The translations under genes were made by a program, and so were the position numbers. Positions 4,355-10,971 of a DNA stretch of 11,685 nucleotides are shown in pieces. Below the pieces are notes generated by a model that saw only the letters and a program-made list of their open reading frames with translations, did no database searches and was not told the origin of the DNA. The stretch's first letter is position 1. Every line of letters begins with the position of its first letter. Source of the DNA: Gp6-AA40 sp035649395 (GTDB lineage: Bacteria; Acidobacteriota; Vicinamibacteria; Vicinamibacterales; UBA2999); NCBI GenBank assembly GCA_035649395.1, contig DASRJR010000312.1:1-11685 (forward strand). Direction: 5' to 3'.

Positions 4355-7210
4355 ATGACCACCACTCACACTCGCGCCCGTTACGCCGCCCTTTTCCTCG
4401 CGTTCGCCACCGCGCTGAGCCTCGTCAGCGCCCAACAGATAGCTCCACCGCCGATTCCCGAAGCGGTTCGAGCCGCGAAACTCGAGGAAATGGTGCCGGT
4501 GGATCCATTGATCACCGTGGGCACGCTGCCGAACGGGTTCAAGTACTACGTCCGCGAAAACCGGCTGCCGCAGGCGCGCGCCGAGCTTCGGCTGGCGGTC
4601 AACGCCGGCTCGGTGCTCGAAGACGACGACCAGCGCGGGCTCGCCCATTTCGTCGAGCACATGGCGTTCAACGGAACGCGCAACTTTCCCGGGAACGCGA
4701 TTCCCACGTTCATGCAGTCGCTCGGCATGCGCTTCGGCGCGCACGTGAATGCCCACACCGGTTTCGACGAGACGGTCTACGAGCTGCAGATCCCGACCGA
4801 CAACTCTGGGGTCATCGATCGCGCGCTCACGATCTTCGACGACTTCGCACACAACGTGACGTTCGACCCGCGCGAGATCGACAAGGAACGAGGCGTGATC
4901 CTCGAGGAGTGGCGCCTCGGACTGGGTGCGGAAGAACGCATTCAGAACGTGCAGTTCCCGCTCTTGCTCAAGGGCTCGCGCTACGCTGACCGGCTGCCGA
5001 TTGGTAAGCCCGAGATCATTCGCAGCGTGACCTACGACCGGCTCAAGCAGTTCTACTCCGACTGGTATCGCCCCGACCTCATGGGCATCGTCATGGTCGG
5101 CGACTTCAACAAGGCCGACATCGAAGCGCGGATCAAGGCACGCTTCTCTCAGATCCAGATGCCGGCGAAGCCACGGCCGAAGCCGGCATACGAGATTCCC
5201 GAGAACACCGGCACGTCGTACTCAGTGCTGACCGACCCGGAAATGAACGGGACTCGCCTCAGCATCACCTCGACGATGAAGGCGCGAGAGCAGTCGACGA
5301 TCGGCGCATATCGGCGTTACATGGTGGAGCGACTCTTTGGCGCCATGCTGTCGCAGCGCCTCGACGAGATGGCCCAGGCGCCCAACGCGCCGTTCCTTCG
5401 CGCGCAGACGGGACGCAGCCTGTTCGTGCGCACTGGCGAAGTGACCAGCCTCGACGCGCTCGTCGCGAGCGGCGGCGTCGAACGTGGCGTGTCGTCGCTC
5501 TTTACTGAAGTCGCTCGCGTGGCGCGCTTCGGCTTCACCGCGGGTGAATTGAACCGGATGAAGCTCAACCTCGAGCGCGGCCTCGAGCGGTCGGTGGTGG
5601 AGAAGGACAAGAGCCCGTCGGGTCCGCTCGCCGACGAGTTCGTCCGCAACTTCACCGACGCGGAACCGATCCCGGGCATCGTCTACGAATACGGCCTGAA
5701 CCAGCGCTTCACTCCGGAGATCACCCTTGCCGAGGTCAACGCGGTCGCCAAGAACTGGCTGCTGGATCGCAATCGGCTCGTGGCAATCTCGGCGCCCGAG
5801 CGCGACAAGCCGACGCTGCCGGACGAGGTCAAGCTGTCGGGCGCGATCAGCGCGGCCAACGCCGAGAAGCTGACGGCGTACGTCGATACGCTCGCGAATC
5901 GCCCGCTGATGCCGACCAAGCCGATGGCCGGCAAGGTGGCCAACGCGTCGGTGATGGACACGGCAGGGATCACCGAGTGGACGCTCTCCAATGGTCTGCG
6001 CGTCGTGCTGAAGCCGACGAACTTCAGGCAGGACGAGATCCTGTTCCGGGCGGTCAGCCCTGGCGGCGTCTCGCTGGCGCGCGATGAGGACTACGTCGCC
6101 GCCGAAACCGCCGACGCCGTGATCGCCAACGGCGGTCTCGGCAGCTTCAGCCGGATCGATCTCGAGAAGGTGATGGCGGGGACGACGGCGTCGGTCAGGG
6201 CGGATATCAGCGCGACCGAGGAAGGGCTTGCGGGCGGCGCGGCCTCCAAGGATCTCGAGACGATGTTCCAGTTGATTTACCTGACCTTCACGGCGCCGCG
6301 CGCCGACCCGGTGGCGTTCAAGGTGCTGACGGATCAACTGAAGGTGACGCTCGCGAACCGGCAGGCGCAGCCGGACGTGCTGTTCAACCAGACGCTCGAA
6401 GCGGCCTTGTCGCAGAACCATCCGCGCGCGCAGCCGTTGACGCCCGAGTCGGTGAATCGCATGAACCTGGACCGATCGCTCGCGTTCTACAAGGAGCGCT
6501 TCGCCGATGCGGGCGATTTCGTCTTCGTCTTCGTCGGCAGCTTCGAGCTCGAGACGATGAGGCCGTTGGTCGAGCGCTACCTCGCGAGCCTGCCGTCGCT
6601 GAAGAAGATGGAGATGGTCAGAGACGTCGGCATCCGTCCTCCCTCCTCCGTCGTCGAGAAGCAGGTGAAGAGCGGCATCGCGCCGCGCAGCCAGGTGAGC
6701 ATCGTCTTCACCGGGCCGTTCCAGAACAACGAGCAGAACCGCGTGATGGCGTCGGCGATGGCCGAGACGCTGGCGGGCAACCTGCAGCGCACGCTGCGCG
6801 AGGATCTCGGCGGCACGTACGGCGTGTCGGTGGTGCCGCGCTTCGCCAAGCGCCCGGTCAGCGATTATCGGATCACCATCACCTTCGCGTGCGACCCGGC
6901 GCGCACCGATGCGTTGGTGAAGACGACGTTCCAGGTGATCGAGGACTTCAAGCGCAACGGCCCTGGGCTCGGTCAGGTCGCTGACACGCGCGCGACGCTG
7001 GTCCGCGAGCTGGAGACCAATCTGGCGAACAACAGCTATCTGCTGAACCGCATTCTGTTCAAGTACGAATATGGCGAGGACGTGCGCGACATCTTCAACA
7101 TGCGTCCGTTCTACGACCAGGTCAGCGTGCCGTCGCTCCGTGACGCCGCGCGTCAGTACCTCGATACCAACCGGTACGTCGAGGTAGTACTCGTACCTGG
7201 CAGCAACTAA
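4355..7210 (+). CDS. Exported M16-family (insulinase/pitrilysin-like) zinc metallopeptidase
   Basis: A 951-aa protein with a signal peptide (residues 1-26, cleavage likely VSA-QQ), so a periplasmic or envelope peptidase. The first M16 module has the inverted zinc motif His98-Phe-Val-Glu101-His102 (within AHFVEHMAFNGTRNFP) and the third ligand glutamate in ERGVILEEW (Glu184/185). His98, His102 and the distal Glu hold zinc, and Glu101 is the catalytic base. The second half begins at about residue 540 (EWTLSNGLRVVLKP) and has ETADAV where HxxEH would sit, so it is inactive; EDLGGTYGVSV at about 816 is the typical C-terminal motif. This active-inactive architecture and length match PqqL-like enzymes (E. 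coli PqqL is about 930 aa), but substrates differ within the family. No strong SD precedes the ATG. It is monocistronic or followed loosely by the winged-helix gene 113 bp on. Confidence 0.93.
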   Translation: MTTTHTRARYAALFLAFATALSLVSAQQIAPPPIPEAVRAAKLEEMVPVDPLITVGTLPNGFKYYVRENRLPQARAELRLAVNAGSVLEDDDQRGLAHFVEHMAFNGTRNFPGNAIPTFMQSLGMRFGAHVNAHTGFDETVYELQIPTDNSGVIDRALTIFDDFAHNVTFDPREIDKERGVILEEWRLGLGAEERIQNVQFPLLLKGSRYADRLPIGKPEIIRSVTYDRLKQFYSDWYRPDLMGIVMVGDFNKADIEARIKARFSQIQMPAKPRPKPAYEIPENTGTSYSVLTDPEMNGTRLSITSTMKAREQSTIGAYRRYMVERLFGAMLSQRLDEMAQAPNAPFLRAQTGRSLFVRTGEVTSLDALVASGGVERGVSSLFTEVARVARFGFTAGELNRMKLNLERGLERSVVEKDKSPSGPLADEFVRNFTDAEPIPGIVYEYGLNQRFTPEITLAEVNAVAKNWLLDRNRLVAISAPERDKPTLPDEVKLSGAISAANAEKLTAYVDTLANRPLMPTKPMAGKVANASVMDTAGITEWTLSNGLRVVLKPTNFRQDEILFRAVSPGGVSLARDEDYVAAETADAVIANGGLGSFSRIDLEKVMAGTTASVRADISATEEGLAGGAASKDLETMFQLIYLTFTAPRADPVAFKVLTDQLKVTLANRQAQPDVLFNQTLEAALSQNHPRAQPLTPESVNRMNLDRSLAFYKERFADAGDFVFVFVGSFELETMRPLVERYLASLPSLKKMEMVRDVGIRPPSSVVEKQVKSGIAPRSQVSIVFTGPFQNNEQNRVMASAMAETLAGNLQRTLREDLGGTYGVSVVPRFAKRPVSDYRITITFACDPARTDALVKTTFQVIEDFKRNGPGLGQVADTRATLVRELETNLANNSYLLNRILFKYEYGEDVRDIFNMRPFYDQVSVPSLRDAARQYLDTNRYVEVVLVPGSN

Positions 7211-7323
7211 GGCCTGACACGGCATCGGTCAGAAGTCGCAGATCCCGCTGCGCCTACCGCTCGATTGTTCGCGCCTGGGCTGCGAAGGCACCATGAGTCC
7301 TACGATCGCAACCGGGGACACTC

Positions 7324-7533
7324 ATGGCACCACCGTTCTTTCCGAAGCTCGTTCAATGCATCCGTGAGGAATTCGAGGACGCGCCCCACCTCCGACTGAC
7401 CGTGAGCGAAGCGGCGCGGTTCTGGGCGCTCGATCTCGCCACGTGCGAGCGGGTGTTGTCCGAGCTGCTGCGCGTGGGATTCATCGTCAGAGGAGCAGAC
7501 CAGCGGTATTCTTGCCTGGCGTGTGCGGCGTGA
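7324..7533 (+). CDS. Small winged-helix-type DNA-binding-like protein
   Basis: A 69-aa protein that fits a minimal helix-turn-helix or winged-helix domain: helix 1 in FFPKLVQCIREEFEDAP, then LTVSEAARFWAL (helix 2), DLATCERVLSELLRVGFIVR (recognition helix and wing) and YSC at the end. The phrasing 'SEAARFWALDLATCERVLSELLRVGF' read in parts resembles MarR/IclR-like DNA-binding halves that sense or dictate target choice by the recognition helix alone; there is no ligand or oligomerisation domain. The start is the ATG at 7324 with GGGGA 6 nt upstream. It lies between two exported hydrolase genes, 113 bp after the peptidase and 43 bp before the serine hydrolase, so it might regulate one of them or be an unrelated small regulator. 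I infer DNA binding from secondary-structure pattern only. Confidence 0.6.
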   Translation: MAPPFFPKLVQCIREEFEDAPHLRLTVSEAARFWALDLATCERVLSELLRVGFIVRGADQRYSCLACAA

Positions 7534-7576
7534 AGGTCAGGTTAAAGGCGTCGGACACGACAAACGAGGCCCCGCT

Positions 7577-8722
7577 ATGAAGAGACTCGTCGCGATCTGT
7601 GCGCTCGTGATCGTCTCGACGTCGTTTGCCCGTCTGCAGCAGGCGTCTCCCAACATTGCCGATGCCGCGCAGATCACGCCGCTGCTCGAGCAGTTCAAGG
7701 TGCCTGGCGTCAGCATCGCGATCATCAAGGACTTCAAGATCGAGACGGCCGTCGCCTACGGCGTCGCCGACGCCGCGACCGGCACGCCGGTGACGATCGA
7801 GACGATGTTCCAGGCGGCATCGATCAGCAAGCCGGTGGCGGCGATGGCGTCGTTGAAGGCGGTGCAGGACGGACGCTTCACTCTCGATCAGGACGTCAAC
7901 ACGATCCTGAAGTCATGGAAGCTGCCGATGGGGCAGTTCGCGAAGACCGTGGTAACGCCGCGGATGCTCATGAGCCACACGTCCGGTACGGGCGATGGGT
8001 TCGGGTTTCCCGGCTACTCGCCCGGCACAACGCTGCCGGCAATCCCGCAGATCCTCGATGGCGAGAAGCCGGCGAATCTGCGTGCCGTCCGTCTGGAACG
8101 GACGCCGCTCACGGGGTTCAAGTACTCGGGCGGCGCGGTGATGATTCAGCAGCTGGCGCTGATGGACGCGGTCGGCAAGCCGTTCGATCAGATCGCGCGC
8201 GAGTGGGTGCTGACTCCCATCGGCATGACGAACAGCACGTTCGAGCAGCCGCTGCCGATGAGCCGCGAGAAGCAGGCTGCGCGCGCACACAATCCGCAAG
8301 GGCAGCGCGCGGCAGACCCGTGGCACGTGTATCCCGAACAGGCGGCCGCCGGGCTGTGGACGACGCCTACTGATCTGGCGCGGTTTGCGATCGAGGTGCA
8401 GCACGCGCTGCTCGGCCGCTCGTCGCGCGTGCTGTCGCACACGACGGTGCGCGAGATGGTGACGCCAGTCGGCGTCGGCCCGTTCGCGGTGGGATTCCAG
8501 ATGGCCAAGCTCGGTGAAGGGTGGTACTTCGGGCATGGTGGCAGCAACTTCGGATTCCAGTGCGACCTGATCGCGCACCAGGTGAAGGGATACGGCGCCG
8601 TCATCATGACCAACGGCGCAGCTGGTGGCGCGCTCATCCAGCGCCTGCGCGAGATCATCCAGCGTCAATACGCGTGGGACGCGATTGACCAGCCGATTCC
8701 GCGGGCTTACGGGCCTGTGTAA
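7577..8722 (+). CDS. Exported serine hydrolase, class C beta-lactamase/penicillin-binding-protein fold
   Basis: A 381-aa protein of the beta-lactamase family (AmpC-like/esterase EstB/DD-peptidase type). A signal peptide covers about residues 1-18, so it acts outside the cytoplasm. The nucleophile motif SxxK is Ser82-Ile-Ser-Lys85 (in QAASISKPVA); the second motif is Tyr183-Ser-Gly (FKYSGG) in place of Y-x-N; the third is His320-Gly-Gly (FGHGGSNFGF), the H-x-G form common in esterase and peptidase members rather than the KTG of true lactamases. LMSHTSGTGDG at 131-141 is also typical. It probably hydrolyses esters, amides or D-amino-acid peptides; beta-lactam resistance should not be assumed. 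I chose the ATG at 7577 because GAGG lies 8 nt upstream and the signal peptide follows; the frame extends 18 codons upstream without one. Confidence 0.9.
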   Translation: MKRLVAICALVIVSTSFARLQQASPNIADAAQITPLLEQFKVPGVSIAIIKDFKIETAVAYGVADAATGTPVTIETMFQAASISKPVAAMASLKAVQDGRFTLDQDVNTILKSWKLPMGQFAKTVVTPRMLMSHTSGTGDGFGFPGYSPGTTLPAIPQILDGEKPANLRAVRLERTPLTGFKYSGGAVMIQQLALMDAVGKPFDQIAREWVLTPIGMTNSTFEQPLPMSREKQAARAHNPQGQRAADPWHVYPEQAAAGLWTTPTDLARFAIEVQHALLGRSSRVLSHTTVREMVTPVGVGPFAVGFQMAKLGEGWYFGHGGSNFGFQCDLIAHQVKGYGAVIMTNGAAGGALIQRLREIIQRQYAWDAIDQPIPRAYGPV

Positions 8723-8728
8723 GCACCA

Positions 8729-8768
8729 GGCCTCAGGGCCCGGGGCCCGGGCCCCAGCGGGGCCTCAG
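8729..8768. repeat. GC-only palindromic block between flanking 8-bp direct repeats
   Basis: The sequence GGCCTCAG occurs at 8729-8736 and again at 8761-8768. Between them lies GGGGCCCGGGCCCC (8742-8755), a perfect 14-bp palindrome. An alternative hairpin is GGCCCC (8750-8755), loop AGC ending before 8759, GGGGCC (8759-8764). It starts 7 bp after the serine hydrolase stop, so it may slow or end transcription, but no U-tract follows, so it is not a standard intrinsic terminator. Confidence 0.55.
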
Positions 8769-8807
8769 TGGGTGTCACGTTTCATCCCCTTCGCTCGTCT
8801 CAAGGAT

Positions 8808-9212
8808 ATGGAAGCAGAAACACAACGCTTCACCCTTGGCGCCGTCGTCCTGCTGCACTTCCTCGTGTCGCTCGTCCACGGCTCGGTTCACGACTCGGCG
8901 GGCGTCGTGCTGAGCGGTTCGGCGATGCTCTTCGTGGTCGTGGTGATTCTGGCCGGACCGTTGGCGGGCTTCGCGTGGATGTGGAAACAGCCGGTGGCGG
9001 GTGCACGGCTGATTGGCGTCACGATGGCAGGCTCGCTGGTGTTCGGGCTGATCAATCACTTCATCATTGCCGGTGCGGACCGCATCGATCACGTCGCGGC
9101 GCACTGGCGCCCGATGTTCACGCTGACGGCGGCGTCGCTCGCTGCAATCGAAGTCGTGGGCGCGGTGCTCGGGCTGGCGTATCGACGCACCGTTACACGG
9201 GGGGTGTCATGA
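8808..9212 (+). CDS. Four-helix integral membrane protein with conserved-looking histidines
   Basis: A 134-aa membrane protein with four predicted helices at about 9-26, 38-58, 67-88 and 104-125. Histidines sit at the helix ends and in the loops: His17, His24 and His28 (LLHFLVSLVHGSVHDSAG) and His84, His95 and His99 (INHFIIAGADRIDHVAAHW). I have a general memory of similar small proteins with HGxxH and NHF...DH patterns in Acidobacteriota and related bacteria, without known function; metal or heme binding is speculation. I chose the ATG at 8808, with AAGG just before it; the frame reaches back to 8625, but that part overlaps the serine hydrolase gene and is arginine/serine-rich. Its TGA overlaps the ATG of the SDR gene, so the two are translationally coupled. 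Confidence 0.72.
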   Translation: MEAETQRFTLGAVVLLHFLVSLVHGSVHDSAGVVLSGSAMLFVVVVILAGPLAGFAWMWKQPVAGARLIGVTMAGSLVFGLINHFIIAGADRIDHVAAHWRPMFTLTAASLAAIEVVGAVLGLAYRRTVTRGVS

Positions 9213-10120
9213 ACGTCTTCGTAGCTGGTGGCAGCGGCACGATCGGCGTACCGCTCGTTCGGGCGCTGGTCGCGGCCGGGCATCGCGTGCATGCGACAAC
9301 CCGTTCGAGTGACAAAGAGGCGCTGATACGAGGCCTCGGCGCGGCCCCCGTCGTTGTCGATGCACTCGACGCGGTGGCGCTCGAGACCGCGGTGCGTCAC
9401 GCCGAGCCGACACTCGTCATTCATCAGCTCACGGCGCTGCCGAAGATGGGGCCGAGGCGTGCGAGCGATCTCGAGCCGACGAATCGCCTGCGGGACGTGG
9501 GCACGCGCAACCTGTTGCGAGCGGCACTTGCCGCGGGTGCGCGACGGATCATCGTCGGATCGTTCGCGCCGGTCGCGGCTGTCAGCGGCGCGAGCCGCGA
9601 CACACAGATCGACGGTGCGGCGGAGGCGGTGCGATCGATGGAGTCGCAGGTGCTCGAAGCGGCGCGCCGCGGGGCAATCGAGGCGATCGTACTGCGCTAC
9701 GGCCTGTTCTACGGACCGGGCAATCCTGGCACCGATGAAATGCTCACGCTCGCCCGCAAGCGCTGGTTGCCTCGCGTTCGCGACGATCGTGGACAACTGC
9801 CGTACATTCACCTCGACGATGCCGTGGCGGCGACTGTGGCAGCGCTGGAACGCGGAACCTCGGGCGGTGTCTACGACATCGTCGACGATTGTCCTGCGAG
9901 CTTCAGCGAGGTGGTGACCGAACTCGCTCGCGTCAGCGGATCGCCGACGCCGTGGACGGTACCAGCGTGGCTCATCCGGATCGTCATGCCGTACCTGGCG
10001 CGAGTGCTCTCGATGCGCCTGGCGCTCTCGAACGTGAAGGCGCGGCGGGAACTCGGGTGGGCGCCCATGTTTCCGAGTTATCGCGAAGGACTGCGCCACA
10101 CGATGGCACGGGCGGCGTAG
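9209..10120 (+). CDS. NAD(P)-binding epimerase/SDR-family protein (atypical)
   Basis: A 303-aa Rossmann-fold protein of the extended or atypical short-chain dehydrogenase/reductase group. The dinucleotide motif GGSGTIG is at 7-13 (MNVFVAGGSGTIG), followed by an NADP-type Arg-Ser turn (TTRSSDK), and the substrate-side signature LRYGLFYGPGN is at about 162-172. YIHLDDAVAATVAALE and the GVYDIVDD strand are typical of NAD-dependent epimerases. The catalytic YxxxK seems absent: the expected helix reads VRSMESQVLEA (141-151), with Met-Glu-Ser-Gln where Tyr and Lys should bracket. It may be a non-canonical oxidoreductase, an isomerase, or a nucleotide-binding regulator. The ATG at 9209 is preceded by GGGGGG and overlaps the previous TGA, implying coupling with the membrane protein. 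Confidence 0.82.
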   Translation: MNVFVAGGSGTIGVPLVRALVAAGHRVHATTRSSDKEALIRGLGAAPVVVDALDAVALETAVRHAEPTLVIHQLTALPKMGPRRASDLEPTNRLRDVGTRNLLRAALAAGARRIIVGSFAPVAAVSGASRDTQIDGAAEAVRSMESQVLEAARRGAIEAIVLRYGLFYGPGNPGTDEMLTLARKRWLPRVRDDRGQLPYIHLDDAVAATVAALERGTSGGVYDIVDDCPASFSEVVTELARVSGSPTPWTVPAWLIRIVMPYLARVLSMRLALSNVKARRELGWAPMFPSYREGLRHTMARAA

Positions 10121-10183
10121 CCGAACCGGCGTCGCGCGTGCATTGACCGTGGTCGGCGGGCGGGTGTGCCGCGCGCTCACTGC

Positions 10184-10325
10184 CACACGGGAGCAACGAG
10201 GGTTTACTACACGGGGGCAACGGGGATTCATCACACGGGGGTAACGAGGGGAACGGCGTTATCCCCGTTGCCTCCGTGTGACAAATCCCGTTACCCCGTT
10301 TAGTGAATCCCGTTGCTACCGTGTC
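10184..10325. repeat. Mirror-arranged 24-bp repeats: three forward, three inverted, forming a long imperfect hairpin
   Basis: Forward units at 10184-10207, 10208-10231 and 10232-10255 share the core ACACGGGGGCAACGGGG with small changes. The inverted units, read on the minus strand, are 10325-10302, 10301-10281 (21 nt) and 10280-10257. They join at a palindromic apex with AACGGCGTT (10252-10260) between GGGG and CCCC. The two about 70-nt arms pair nearly throughout, with mismatches at loop-like positions. It lies between the ends of convergent genes (SDR stop at 10120, DinB-like stop at 10325-10327), so either strand's transcript would carry it and it could act as a bidirectional terminator or RNA stabiliser. 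No poly-U tail is seen. Confidence 0.75.
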
Positions 10326-10918
10326 TAAGTGCGCGCGGTGACCGCCCGTTCCGCAGCGCGTCGGACATTCCAGGCCTGCCACAAATGACGACGCTCGTGT
10401 GAGGCGATCACGTGAAGGCCGGTCGCCAGGCTGAAGCGGACGCCTGTGATGAACGGGTTGGGAAACCGGACGCCCGTGAGGTCGATGCCTGCATACGTCC
10501 TCAGGAATCGCTGTACGTCGATTTGCGTGGTGAGAAACGCCGCTGTGGCATCGCCCAGTGGCGGCGACTGACGCGGCCTGATCTTCCGCGGGGCTTTCAT
10601 CTTGAACCGAGGTTTCACCGGCGGCTCGAGCGTTCGCGCGAACCACCGTCCAATGACCCCGGGCATCGCCGGGCCCTGTCGATAATTTCCGTTTGCACGC
10701 GCGGCAGCGGCGGAGGGTTCCATCGCCGCGAGATAGATGCGGTTCGAGACCGCCAGGTGATCGAGGCACTCGGCGACGCTCCACGACGACGGCTCGGCTC
10801 GCCAGGTGCCGAGCGCTTCAGTGAGGCCGTCCACCACCGCACGTGCGTCGCGTTCCGCGGCGGCGTAAGCCTGTTCCAACGCGTGGAGATCGGGTGGAAG
10901 GTGTGCACCCATGCCCAT
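10325..10918 (-). CDS. DinB-like four-helix-bundle putative metalloenzyme
   Basis: A 197-aa protein that fits the DinB/YfiT superfamily, also seen as DinB_2. The first helix is LEQAYAAAERDARAVVDGL; then WSVAECLDHLAVSNRIYL (46-63), the typical W-s-x-x-e-x-x-d-H-l motif, contributes His54; and His174-Glu-Arg-Arg-His178 (ASHERRHLWQAW) near the C-terminus supplies two more ligands, the usual His triad for a divalent metal. Many family members are thiol-dependent or glutathione/bacillithiol-type transferases; here the substrate is unknown. The start is the ATG at 10918 or a second ATG at 10912 (MGMG); no strong SD separates them. A promoter candidate, TTGAAA (10949-10944) and TAGGTT (10926-10921), overlaps the leader. 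It follows the FHA gene by 53 bp in the same direction. Confidence 0.78.
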   Translation of the reverse strand: MGMGAHLPPDLHALEQAYAAAERDARAVVDGLTEALGTWRAEPSSWSVAECLDHLAVSNRIYLAAMEPSAAAARANGNYRQGPAMPGVIGRWFARTLEPPVKPRFKMKAPRKIRPRQSPPLGDATAAFLTTQIDVQRFLRTYAGIDLTGVRFPNPFITGVRFSLATGLHVIASHERRHLWQAWNVRRAAERAVTART

Positions 10919-10920
10919 AA

Positions 10921-10949
10921 CCTACGGTATGAAATGCGACGTTTCAACC
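10921..10949 (-). promoter_or_regulatory. Possible promoter for the DinB-like gene
   Basis: On the minus strand, TTGAAA (10949-10944, 5 of 6 to the -35 consensus) is followed after 17 nt by TAGGTT (10926-10921, only 3 of 6). If used, transcription would start near 10912, at the second ATG of the gene, giving a leaderless message. A weak -10 makes this a low-confidence call; the gene might instead be read from the FHA promoter. Confidence 0.25.
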
Positions 10950-10971
10950 TCGTCGCGACCGAGCGCTGCGT

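Noticed and set aside
5222..7225. 667-aa open frame on the minus strand opposite the M16 gene
   Set aside because: It is a high-GC shadow: rich in Arg, His, Leu and Ala with no domain, and exactly antisense to a well-recognised peptidase.
7214..7232. Intrinsic terminator after the M16 gene
   Set aside because: CTGAC/GTCAG with inner CG pairs forms only a weak, bulged hairpin with no U-tract.
7577..8722. True class C beta-lactamase (resistance gene)
   Set aside because: It has H-G-G instead of KTG and YSG instead of YxN, features common in esterases and peptidases of the same fold.
8768..9208. Longer plus-strand start for the SDR gene (frame open from 8768)
   Set aside because: The extra part overlaps the membrane-protein gene in another frame and is arginine/glycine-rich; the Rossmann motif begins right after the ATG at 9209, which has an SD.
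9089..10234. 381-aa minus-strand open frame opposite the SDR gene
   Set aside because: Its composition is arginine/histidine-rich and lacks any motif. Its start lies inside the mirror repeat, whose units produce an apparent N-terminal amino-acid repeat.
10184..10325. CRISPR array
   Set aside because: The units are contiguous without unique spacers, vary in sequence, and reverse orientation halfway; no cas genes are present.
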